A stretch of 64,000 nucleotides of DNA, taken from the NCBI GenBank assembly GCA_038502055.1, contig JAXRKN010000045.1, forward strand, positions 8,855,501 through 8,919,500. Reading direction: 5' to 3'. Shown piece by piece: positions 48,717 to 61,400 of the stretch; positions within the stretch are counted from its first letter, which is position 1, and every line of letters begins with the position of its first letter. Source of the stretch: Tanytarsus gracilentus. Its lineage: Eukaryota; Arthropoda; Insecta; Diptera; Chironomidae. The position numbers and the translations under genes are program-made. The notes beneath the pieces were generated by a model. The model was not told where the DNA came from and made no database searches. It saw only the letters and a list, made by a program, of their open reading frames with translations.

Positions 48717-51700
48717 AAAGGACACAAACGTAAAATTTGGAAACTCGAAAATTTCAAGGCTTTTAAAACAAATTTTCTTTCTTTTCATCTAGAAAATAAT
48801 TTACATTAATTTAACAAAATAAATTAGCAAATTGATTGCAAAAATTAAAATTGTAAATTTTAGTCCATTAGAAAGCTTTTTGAGGTTAATTTTTTGAATT
48901 TAATTGTAAACTCAATAAATATTTGATCAAAGTTAACTGCAAAGTTGTAAATTGAGCATTAATTATTCAATTGTTTTAATTGATTGTAATTTAAAAGTGC
49001 TTCTATAAGTGACTTAATTTGTGTTATCAAATTATTTTAATTGAAAAACTTTTCGTAAATTTTTAAGGTTTGGATTTTCCTGAATTATTTTTGTTAATTT
49101 TTTGAATCTTTTTTTTAAAAAAAATATTTAAAGTGTATTCAAAAAAATGTCTTTTCATGCCAATTAACCCAGAATCGCATCTCATTGTTACAATCAATTT
49201 GACATTAATTTATGACTCAACAAATTCATTTTTGTCGAACTATTTTCCATCCAATTTCATTAATTGTTACATTAAAAAATTTGCAATTTCAAACTATTTG
49301 CAGTGGCCACAATTCTGCACAAAAGCTATTAAAAATGTTTAAAACATTTCATTATGTATCGAATGCTAATTAAAATGCAATCAATTAATTATGTGACAGT
49401 ATGTGCGATAGAGAGATGGGAAATGAATTTCATGTTGATATGCCAAAAATATGTTAATTTACTCACCTCGCATTTAATTATGGAGGAGAATAAACGCGCG
49501 AGGCAAATTATGTCGCAAATTAATTAAATTAGAGTTAATTTAGATATTTTTGCCAGCTGCCAACGTCATTACATGGCGAATGTAAAATGTGTGAATTTTT
49601 ACCTCTTGGACATTAAAATGTTTTCACTTTGTTCATAATTCAATTTTCGTGCGGGACCGTTGAAATAGTTTTAGGAGCATTCTCCGTTTTTTACTAGGTC
49701 ACCATTAACTCTACATGGCAAGTCATTAATCTACTAGGAAGCGAGCAAATGCAATGGGTTTGCTGTATACACAGCGATGATAGACGAGTACGAAAGCAAT
49801 TCCAGCAGTTCGTTTAATTAGTGAAATAAATACATTCGGTCACTGGCGATAAATCATTCCTTAAATCACATTCATTTCAACTCTCGACCTTTAATTCATC
49901 AAAATTTTTACTACAAGAAATTATTTGTTTACATTTTGTAGTTGACACTGCTAGAAAATTCGAAATAAGAAATTAATTTAAGAATTTTCATCCTCATACG
50001 ATGAAAATTTCCACACTTTCAAGTGCTCGTGTCAAAAATCCACTCGAAAAAAATTTAATTAAATTTTTTCTCACTCCTCCATTTCAATAATGCCTGGGCA
50101 TTTGTAAATCCACGAGAATTTGCGCTCGAAAATCATCGAGCTATAGGATTGCATGTCGACAACAAGCGGCAACGATAGTTTTGAGCTTGAGATATCAAAT
50201 GACAATGGCAATTTGATAACGATTCAATCAACACACCACACCGCATACCTAGCTGAGCACCGAGATTGAGCGATGAGGATAAATTGATGGTGAAGTGAGG
50301 GTGTGAGAGTTAAGTTGTGGAAAATGAAAAGGAATGAAGAGCATGCAAAAGCTCGTCTTGCAATTTCAGCTCTATAATGCGATAAGTTTTATTGGCAAAG
50401 TTCTTCCCTTTTTTCTCTACGCCACGCCGCTGCACGAAAAACTTTAATTGAATGACGAATGAGTTAGTTTTTCGGTAGAGCCTGGGAAAGAGTGTGATTG
50501 CAATTTATCACGAACGAGAGATGCGCTGTTGCTGCTGATTAAAATCAAATAAAATTGCTGATGAAATCTAATCGAATTACGTCGACACAAATTTGTGTTT
50601 TTCTCCTCATGCCGCAATTTTATTTGTTTAACTCAACGCGCGCTCATCACTTCTTGTGGTCATGGTTGGGAAATTGCTGAAAATTTTTTTTTCTCTAAAT
50701 TTTTTTAAAATAAAATGTGATTTTTTAAATGAAATTTTTCTCAAAATCATTCAAAATTTTTGCGCGACGCAACTCTGACTTTATCGTCACAACTAGAAGG
50801 TATCAGTGACGATGATGAGGACAAGAGCATGCATACAATTTCCTACAAATGTATTTCGTCGCTCTCACACAATGTGAAGGAGGGCTGTGAAGTGGTGTAC
50901 GAGGATGCATCAAACAAAGTGATTGATTCATAACCAGGCAGGTGTGATGATGAATAAATTTCATTCTTCCTTTTTTCTCTCACTTGATGCTTTGCAAAAT
51001 GGAGCGTCAGCTTTCGTTGTCGGATGGGACACATAAAATTATGATGATTGAGTTTTTTATATTTTCAGTCAGAGTGGAAAAACCTGGAAACAATAGGACA
51101 AAGTAAAATATTTCGAGCATTATGCATGTACATTTTCTTATTTTTTCATCTAAGCATTTTTTTACTTATTTAAAGATGAAATGTTTCTTTGTAAGCTTGC
51201 TCTAAAAATTTTGTTGCTTTAAATCAGGGGCAGAAAACTCACAAAAAATACTTTCTCGATTCTCTCAGAGATTTCTGTAAAATATTTTTACTAATCCAAA
51301 GTCCATTACACTCAGTCTTCGTGGTTTCCTCCATCCATCGCAGCTGAAATGTTTTTTTTACTCCAACCATCAAAAAACTGTCGACAAAAAAATACAAACA
51401 AAAATGTTCATTCTCTAAAAATTTTCTGAAACAAAAGAACGAGCTTATCATGGCAGAATTTATTTCCATGTCCCTAAACATCTTAAAATCATCTTCATAA
51501 GAGTTGGTAATTAATTAGCATCTCATGTATGCCTTTTGATGAAAAATTCTCTCATAATCTCCGAGAGTAATTGTTCATAGCATGACGAGTGTAGTTTTTT
51601 TTGTACATCGTTTTATGAAAAGAAATGAATGAGTTGCGCTTTTTTAAACAGATTCATAAAATGACATTCTGTTTTAAAAATATTGTTAATTTATCCAAAA

Positions 51701-51805
51701 GAAAATTATTCACGACTCAAAACATCTTTTTATGTTGCATGCGCTAGGGTGTGGGAAGCGTGTAGATGCCTTCGAGTAACTACAGGAATTTCATTATCTG
51801 CGAGG

Positions 51806-51825
51806 TCCCCTGGTATCCCCTGGTT
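51806..51825. repeat. Short direct repeat of TCCCCTGGT
   Basis: TCCCCTGGT occurs twice, one base apart, in an otherwise AT-rich stretch. Too short to mean much alone. Confidence 0.6.
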
Positions 51826-52410
51826 GAGCTTTTTCTGAAAATTTTTTAGTTAAATTATAAAAACATTAAAGTGCAAAATTAGAAAATTTGTCAAGAAATT
51901 TAGAAAAATAAATTTCATTGAATTTGATAAATCAGCGATTATTTTTTTAAAGTGTAAATTAAATTGGCACTTTTTCACCTCATCTGAATTGTTATGCAAA
52001 ATTTATCGCGTGAAAAAAGGAAATGTAACGAAAAAAAGTGTTGATGCATTAAGGGATCACTCATTGTTTATTGTTTTCTAAAACCATTAGGTTGCATAGA
52101 AGTGTGTAACATCCACAAATTCTCTTAGAAGTTGTTAAGTATAAAATAAAATAAAATAAACCACATTTCGTTTGAAATTTCCCTCCATATGAATCAACCT
52201 TTCAAGCATCTGAAAGAATGAAACAAAAAATGCATTCAAATACATTTTACTCTCTTTATTCTTCACATTTTAATATTCATGTACATTTTATCGATTTCTC
52301 TAGGTTCATATATTTTTTACTCTATAATGGAGGAAAAAACAAAAAATATTTTTCAATATGTCGAAAAAAAATAAAAAGAAATATTGAAAAGCACAGCTTT
52401 ATGAAGAAGT

Positions 52411-55400
52411 CTAGATGCACATGCTGAGGAAGATGATGAACACACTGAAAGCCTTAAGAATTTGACATCTGATAACATTCATACTGCTGCCACTCATCAT
52501 GGATACTGAGTTGATGCTATAGTCCATGTTCTCATTGCTATTATGATTGTAGCTATAACTGCTCGTATGAAATTGATGAATGTCGCTAACCTGGACAATT
52601 TATTACAAAAAATTTATCTTGAAATTGCATCTAGCAAGAAAATTAATTAAAAATTCATAATGCCTCGAGAATGTGAGCGAACAAAAAGAGTGCGGGGCAG
52701 AATGTCTCAAGTGAAATTCTTTCTAAATTATTTATGTCGTTAATAAATTTGCGCCCTCGACACACACACACACACACAACATAATAAATCGCTTGCATCA
52801 CACGATAAAGTTTTTTCATTCTCGCTTTTGTGGGGTTTGAAACTTTGGTATTAAAATTTTATGCAAAATTAAATTTGAATATTGCCTGAGTTTCAACCCT
52901 TTTTGATGCAAAGTTAATTGCGAGGAAAGAATGCATAAAAACTTCCACTTTATCACTGTGTCTCACCTCATTCCATCCGTAGCGATTTTTCGCCTGCACC
53001 ATCACCTCATAAACCGAGTTATGATCCAATTTTCTTATAATGTACGACATGACAAAGTGACGCGAATCAAAGCGAGACATTGACGGATAGAGTATCAATT
53101 CTTTCCAATTGCCGGGACGTTGATATGTCTCATTAATCTGATTTTTGGGAAGAGAGAGGGAAAAGTGTGATTAATTATGAGTTGAGGCAGTAGTTTAAAA
53201 ATAAAATCAACGAAATGCGTTTAAATTGCTGCAATTTATCTTTTCACCATCATTCATCAGCTAATGAATCCGAAAAATTTCGTGACAATTCGCAATAAAT
53301 ATTTTGAGAGTGACTCCAAGGGGTGGAAACTCATACCTAAATTTATTTACATTTATCACCCTTAAAGTATTTGCAATGTCATGCTCGTTAGTCTCGAAAA
53401 ATCGTGTTATTTACCATCAATTTCCGATAGAGCAATTTAATTTCATCTAAATCCGAAAGCGATTCAATTTTGAATGTCAAGTTGTATCGATCCAAATGCG
53501 GACTGTATTGCGATGATAGAAACTCTGTCGGTCCGGGACGTCCTGATACCTCAATGTATTTTTTCGTGCGACCAAGTGAGTTCATGCCAACACAACTGGA
53601 AGTAAAATAAAAAAATAGTTAATCAATTCTGATTAATGAACCAAATCGAAGTCAGTCCTTTCCCAACATATTCTCGCCGCTCTCGATTCATGGGCAATTA
53701 ATTATATGGAATGCGGATAATTTATCTTGAGTGAACACATCCGTTTTCACAGACACACTCGCATAGAGAAATCAATTCAATTTTCCATTTTTTATGAGAA
53801 AATTGCAGACAGTATTTTGGGGATGGGACACTCATTATGTGTTTTTTTTTTAAATTTTACTTTAACGGTCAAATAAAATTTGTAGTAATTAAAATATTTA
53901 AAAAAATTTTCAATCTTCGTTAAAATTTAAAACTTTTATACTAAAAATATTCTTGCAGGTTTCAAGAAAAAAAGACACTTGAAATTTTTCTTGCATGTGT
54001 TTCACACCCTTCAGCATCATCAATATGTACAGAGTGTGATTCGGAGGCGAGAAATCGAGAGAACTTAATGGAGACATAAAATAAAAACAACATCGATAGC
54101 GAGGGGTTGACAGTCGTCGCAATCATGTCATATGATTAATGAATGCAATCAGCAACTAACCTAAAATTGCCAAAATCTGTTGATCGAAAGTTGACGATGC
54201 TCAAAATGAATCTATTGCCACGTGTGTACATCGTCCGACGGTCCGTTGGCTCGAGCATGAAGGAATTCTGATACCATGAGACCTAAACCGAGGTAGAAAA
54301 AGTTTAAATAAACATTAGCGTTATTGTTGTGTTGAAAAATTTCTCTTTTTTTTGTTTTGAGGAGAAAGAAGACAAAAAAACTTTGCTTAAATATTTATTT
54401 TAAAAACTTGAAGTCACTTTAACTTTTTTTTACTTTTTCCCTGCTTCCGCTTCTCTCTTTTTTTGACTCGTGCCTTTGTTCTTTTCACTGAATATTGTTT
54501 GATAATAAATTACACAAACTTTTCGGGTAAAACATTGTTGGCAACATGTATCTTGTTTTTTAAACTTTTACCTCTCTTTTCTACAACGATTTACAGTCAA
54601 GAGCGGTTATGGTGGACATTTATGATGAAAAATATTTTTTTAATGGTAAATTAATTTTTTCTTCAAATTTTACACACAGTAAAACTGATGAAATTTTTAC
54701 CAAGATTTGAACCCAAAAAAATTTAAACAAAAAAAATTTGTTAACGGTTTTTTAAAATTTAAATTTGAAATCATTTATTAACGGAATTTTTTAACGTTTT
54801 GTTTAAATTTTCAAAAATTTCAATCAATTTGTTCAATTAAATTATTTGAACTCTCCACACCATCCATGCTACCCCGTAATCCTCCTTATGTGTTTCAAAA
54901 GTACATGAGAATAAAAAGAAAACGAAAAGGAGCTTTTACGTGTTTCACTCTCTTTCATGAATCACTTCTTGTTGCTTCCACACCGTACCACTGCGTTTTA
55001 ATAAATGGCTTTTGAGGGTAACAAGACTACAGCCATCATTCACAGTGAAATTGATACATCGCTTGATATTGATCGGAAAGAAAATGTGAGAAACATGAAG
55101 CCGATGAAGAGAAAGTTTTAATTAAGTGTGAATTGAAAGGAGGATAAAAAAATTTAAAACTTTTTGATCGTCATCGTTGCTTGTCGTTATTTTTTGGTGA
55201 GGGAAAATTTTCTTTGATTTTAATGCAATTGGAAAATTTAAACAAAGTTTTTTCATCACCGCGAAATGTATAAAAGTGACATGGCGGTGTTAAAATTAAT
55301 TACATCGGTGTTCATGTCGCTCTGCAACGTGCATACGAGCTCGACTTCACTTCCTTCCGCCGCATGAACCCAAGCTTTCTCGGCAAATAATTCCGGTGGC

Positions 55401-58400
55401 GCTGAAAACAAATAAAATTTGAATATCAAGCAATGATGAACAAAAAATGATCGTCAAATTTTATAAAAGAATTTAAATAATTTTTTTTCCTGAAAACTCG
55501 AGTGATAAAAAATTTAGCAAAATTTGACATACACAGTGGACATGGGTACTTTGTGGACGGGATAAAAAGAGTTTTAACATAGTTTTCTAATTTATTTTGT
55601 CGTATCATGAAAAATAGAAGAGGAAAAAAGTTATAAAAAGTTTTATATGTTTAACCACATCATCAAAGAGTTGCCTGAGAGATGCCTTGTTGACGTCAGT
55701 ATCGAAAAAACGACCTACACTCAGAGATAGAAAGGCATATTGAAGGGAGGGTGACCAGGTTTTTTGGTCACTTTTAAAAAACTCCAAAATTTATATTTTT
55801 AAATTTTTTTGAACAAAAAATTGTGAAAATGAAATCTTCGCATATGGTCACCCTCATTTAAGGGCACACCGAAAAAGAATAGTTTTTTTTTCTATGACTA
55901 TCGGTCCCATGGGAAATTTCTCTGTTCAATAAAAAAAGTGAGCGGAAGGAAAAATCATTTGAATTGGAAATAATTTAAGGTGACATAAAAGAGAGAATAA
56001 CAATGAGTTGATGAGGAGTGACATGACTTGAAAGGTCTCAATGTTCCATTTTCCAATAAATTTTATGTCAATTTGTTCTCAAAGTGTCCGGATTTTATTT
56101 TTGAATGGACTTTAGAAAAAATTTAAATAATTTTTATATTTTTCACTGACTACAAAATGTTCAAAATTTTTAAAGTTCGTATGAAAATTTTTGCTCTCTT
56201 TTTCTCGGAAATTTTTTATTAGTTTTCACATAGTTGATGAGTGTGCGGAGGAGTGAAAAGGTCTTTCGGGTATGGTCAATAAAAAATGAAAAAGGATGTG
56301 AAAGGCTTCACTCTCTCTGTGTACTCTCGACTGGTCACGATGGATGCATGAAACTTTTTATTTATCCAGTCATGTTTGAAATTGTGTGCTCGATGATGCA
56401 TCAAAATTAGGAAAAGAGCGGAGGTTTTTCAGGAAAACTTTTTTCCTCTTCTGCAACAAATTTAATTATTCATTCGACAGATTTTGAATGCATTTTTTTT
56501 TTCAAATAAACCTCCGGGTGAGTGAACTTACATAAAACTTTTAGTGTAACATCGGTAAATGCGCTATCTCTCACACCATTTTCCGCTTTACACTGATAAA
56601 TGCCCGAATGTTGTCGTCCAACATTTTCCAGCAGTAAAATTGGACCTTCACTGAGCGGTATCAATGGATTTTTGGCCACCTGAAATTAAATTTCTCCTTT
56701 AAATTAGTAGCGTGCAATTATAAAAGCACCATGGAGGAAAAAATTAATGGCATCAACGCACTCACAGGATGCATTTCATTAAAATCATTTCAACGTCAAG
56801 TGCTAGTTGAAAATGGAGATTTTCATGTCAGGTTAACTAGGTGAAATTTATTCGTGGATGCATAAACAATTTTTTTTGAAGTTGAGTTCTTTTTAAGAAT
56901 TTACTTCAAAATACCGTTAATAATTTTTTTATTCAAGGATTTTTTAATTAATACGATATTTTTTATATATAAAAATCAATTTTTTAACGGTTTTATTTGA
57001 AAAATATACCTCGAATTTTATAAAATTATTAACTTTCTTTATTTTTACCTTTTTCGACCAGTAAATGTGAGGTGTTGGATTTCCATTTGCTCGGCACTCG
57101 AGTGTCGCGGATCCTCCTTGTCGTGCCGTCACAACGCCATGCTCGGGCACGGATTTGATTGTTGGTGGTACTAAAATTTCTAACGTATGAACTTGATCCT
57201 TTGGCTAGATGAAAAAAAATTTAAATCAAAAATTCGAATAATAATATTCTTCACTTACCTCAACGTCGCCAATTTGACACACATAATCGCCTAATAAAAG
57301 TTTTAGTCGTAAAATTGTTAAATATATAAAAAAAAGTCTTTCTCACCCGCGTCGATGGTTCTCACGTTCGATATTTGCAAATTGTATCCATCCGTTATTT
57401 TAAAGCGCGCATCTCTCGTGACCATTAAATTCTGAGCTGTTAGAACAGCCGGCCCTCGTCGCCAGAGCAGCACATAGTTGCCTAAATTTTTCACTTTGCA
57501 CGGCAGTATGATCGTATCGTTGACCACCGCTCGATATAAATGACCTTTCGTTAAAAATTGCGGTTCTTCTGAACCGATGACATCGCCATATGATTGCTGC
57601 TGATGTAGCTGCTGTGTGTTGATGCTCTCAGCAAAGTGACACAGACCTGTATAACGATAGAATTTTTTCTCAACAACGAACAAATGCAAAAATGTTATGT
57701 AAATAAATTGAGGGAAAAAGTTCCGTGTGGTGACGATGAAATGTGCGAGTTTGAACTTTTAGGTTGTTTCAACATGAAATGAATCGTAGAGGGTGAAAAA
57801 GAAATAGTTAAGGAGTTGAATCTATTAATTTATTATAATAAATCTATAGATTTATAAAAAAATTATTTTAAATGATTAAAAAATTAAAAACCCGAGTGTC
57901 CCACCCCTCACAAAAATCCCAATATGTCGTTAATTTAAGTCCGTTGGACATAACGGAAGCGAGTACAAAGTTTATAAATTTTCCGTCGACTCAACAAAAT
58001 GCTGATTGAAGCTGTTGTTGGTCATTTTTAAAAAATTGGACTGGACCCTCGAAGCGCACATTGTGCAAAAAAAAGTCGATTTAGAGCAATTTTTTGGTAC
58101 ATTTGAAAAATTTTCAACGAACTGAAATTCATCGGAGCGAAAAATTCTGTAAATGATGCTATCATTTTTATTTATGGTCTCTGTGTTTATCTTTCGAACA
58201 CTTAATCAATTTCGTGCCGAAAAAAAAGATTTTTTTAAAGTGAGAGAAATTTAGTGATTTTTAAGAGAGATGTATTGAATTTTTATTAATGCGATCTTAA
58301 ATTGTAAAATTTATTGCATTTAAATTGATTTTTTATGAAATATTTCATGAATTTTCCAATATACAATTTTGAGTAAATTTTAATAGAGTTTAATATGTTG

Positions 58401-61400
58401 TCATAAATTTTATGCTAAAAAGAGTAAATAAATTGATAAAAAAATTTTAATGTTTTTAAAATTGATTTCCAAGACTTTTTAGGTGTCCAACAAAAATATA
58501 AATTAGCTTTTATGTTTTTTTTTTGTAAATTTAATAAATGTTTGAACTTTGCAAATGTTTGAATCTCCTTTGCATCATCAGACATCCACAGACGACCTTT
58601 TTATTTATATCAGTCTATTCAACTCATGAAGTTATTTTCTTTTCAAAAGATGTCTACTCCCACACAACTCACTGCTGTGAGTCCCTTAAGCATATTTAAA
58701 ATAAGATATCGAAAATTTATTGTATTTTTGAATTAAAGTGTATTTAGTGATTTTGTGAGAATTTATTAAATATGATAATTTTGCTTCCTTCAACTTTAGC
58801 TAAGAAATAAAGAAAATCAATTTTGTCAATTAATTTCTATCATCCGATTATTTCTTGTTGAACGCATTTCCATTATTATCGACAACACAAAAACCTTTCA
58901 GCAATATCTCGGAGTTGTTTCCTTTTTGTTAAGCAACTTAATTTTCAGAGAATGGAAACAAAATTTAAATAATTTTCTTCGACTCACTCCATTATCATCG
59001 GCATTAATCCATAAATTCTTTATCCTTTAGGACCTAAATTTTTTTTTCTGCATATCAATCCAAAATAAAGTGAGTTGGGTGGACCGGAAAGCAAATTATG
59101 TCCCGTTGGGTTTTCGTAATTATTATAGAAAATGAAATAAATATTATCCTTGAACCCAACTGTAATTATTCAAATCTAACCCCATCTCATTCCACAAAGT
59201 CTGACGGATATTAAGTTAGATGTCTTTCGGAGAGGGACATTCTTACAGTGTGATTACATCAGTAATTTATATAATGACTGGAAAATAAAAGAAAAGTGCC
59301 CACCGAATGACGCTTTTCATTATTTCGTTATTTAGTCAAACTTCCGGCATATGCTGCCCCGTCCCGTACGGTCAGCGCATACACAAATGAATGTACGAGG
59401 AGGCAATAAAAAATTTTACGATCAAAAAAAGATAGTTCCATTCACTTTACGTTCCTTTTATATTATTTTCTCTCTATCTGACTTCAATCGCCATTCACGC
59501 TACAAAAGTTCAGAGTTGTGGGTGATTTTTTTTTAAATTTAAAAAATTAATATTTCTGGGTCATTTTGATTTAAAAAATAAAATCGTTGAAAAAATAATT
59601 TAATTTTTTTTGAAATTTTCTGAAAATCCAGAAAATGTTTTTTTAAAAAAAATAAATTTTAGTAAATATTTGATTTTTGACGTGTTTCAGCAAAAATCCT
59701 GGATCCAAAATCAATTTTTTATTCAAAGAACTAACCACAACAGCTCACACCACAACCCATCCCATCTCGATCCATTCACCGACCACAAATGTCGAGTGTT
59801 AAATGCGAATGAATAGTGAAAAATCATAAATTGATTATTCGCGTGACTGGCTGCAATTTGTTGAGCAGAAAATTATTTTTTTGTTCTCCTACATACGCCA
59901 CGAGTAGTGTGTGTAATGTTTAATTACTTCACCTCCACATGCTCGAAACTTATTATAATTTTCTTGTTGCATAAGACTAACATGACAGAAGAACGGCTAT
60001 AAACACGATATAAATTTAATATTATGAAAATGCAGCGAGACATTCAACAATAAATCTATTAAGTGTCGCTCAGCGGGAGAGTTTTACACTCGCCCAACGC
60101 GCCACCCCTTTCTTTTCCACTTCAACTCACTCAACTCGCAAAAAGCATTTGTCGGAGCGGTAATAAAGAAGTTTTTAATAACAATGGAAAGACATTTTCC
60201 GGCTTTCTCGCTCAGAGTGTTGTCACACAATGTTTATGGCTTCTCCCATGAATAAAATTTTTGTGTGTTTTGTCCATAAAAAAAGAATTCTGAGTGTTGG
60301 CCGTAAAACTTTTGTTTCACATTGAACAAACTGAGATGGGATTTTATGAGGATCGAAAAGAGTTCTCGTAAAGGATTTTTTATATTTTATTCGTTCGCAA
60401 ATCTATTTACGAGAAAAAAAATTATTATTACTTAAATGAAATTTCCTTTTTATTGTTTTTCGACCTCTTTCACTTTATGGATTGAAAGGAGTGGAAAGAA
60501 AAATTTTACTGGACTTTTTATGATTGTGTGATTATAGATGTGAGTTAGATAATTTGAATTATTTTTATATCAAAACTATTTTTATCAATTTTGATGGCTA
60601 TAAATTTTCAGGAGTGGTTTAGCTAAAAAAATGTTAAATTTTTATAAAAACTTAAAATTTTTCAAAAACTCGCAAAACAAGATTTTCAGTAATTTTCTTT
60701 GCTCATCAAAAAAGCAAAAATCTTCTCCAACAAGATGTTTCTTGCCATAACCAAAAGCATCGCCAAAGAGATTACGAATCATCTGTTGTACAGACAAAAA
60801 GTAATGTCGGCATTTTACAGCATCTTAAAGGATTCGTCTAACTGTTAAAAATAATTTTATTGGCAATCGTTGAGCTATTGAGAAAGATTGTGAATTTTAT
60901 TTCAGTGCCGTCGTGAAATAATTTTTTTTGAATCGATGCCTGTTGATTTTGGTCACAAAAATTTTCAAAATGATATAAAATATTTAACGGTTTTATTTGA
61001 AATAAATTTAGAAACGTTAAAATTTTTTTTAAATTGAAAATTTATAAAGTTCAACTATATTTTTATAATTTTTTTAGTTAATGGGATTCCGCAAAGGATC
61101 CGTTGCTGACTTAAAAGCTAAGATGGAAAACTAAAAAGAGTTTAAACTAATTTTAAATTTCAATTCAACCTCAATCAAATGAAATCTGATGAAAATTGAA
61201 TTTTCTCCTATTTGCCAAATTACTTACAAACTTTATTTGCAGCCAACAACCACACATCTGCAAAACCATGTGCATACATCTCCATTATATACTTCCTCTT
61301 TCTCTTTTCATGAACTTAATCTCCTTCTATTTTTCCTATCTTTTTTTAAACTTGCTAAAAAATTTCTAATCTGATTATCTTGCATCGACAAACCACGTTG

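Larger units (their letters stand above)
40620..52410. other. 11.8 kb without a recognisable gene
   Basis: Holds the NudE 3' UTR and the 3' flank of the klingon-like gene. Open frames here (for example 45783-46100 and 47847-48320) lack family features and look like chance. Notable pieces are a 34-base tandem repeat at 48635, a dense run of TAATT homeodomain-type words at about 49360-49550, and less AT-rich, complex stretches at about 49560-49830 and 50100-50300. It may contain distal enhancers or unannotated non-coding RNA; I cannot tell which. Confidence 0.5.
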
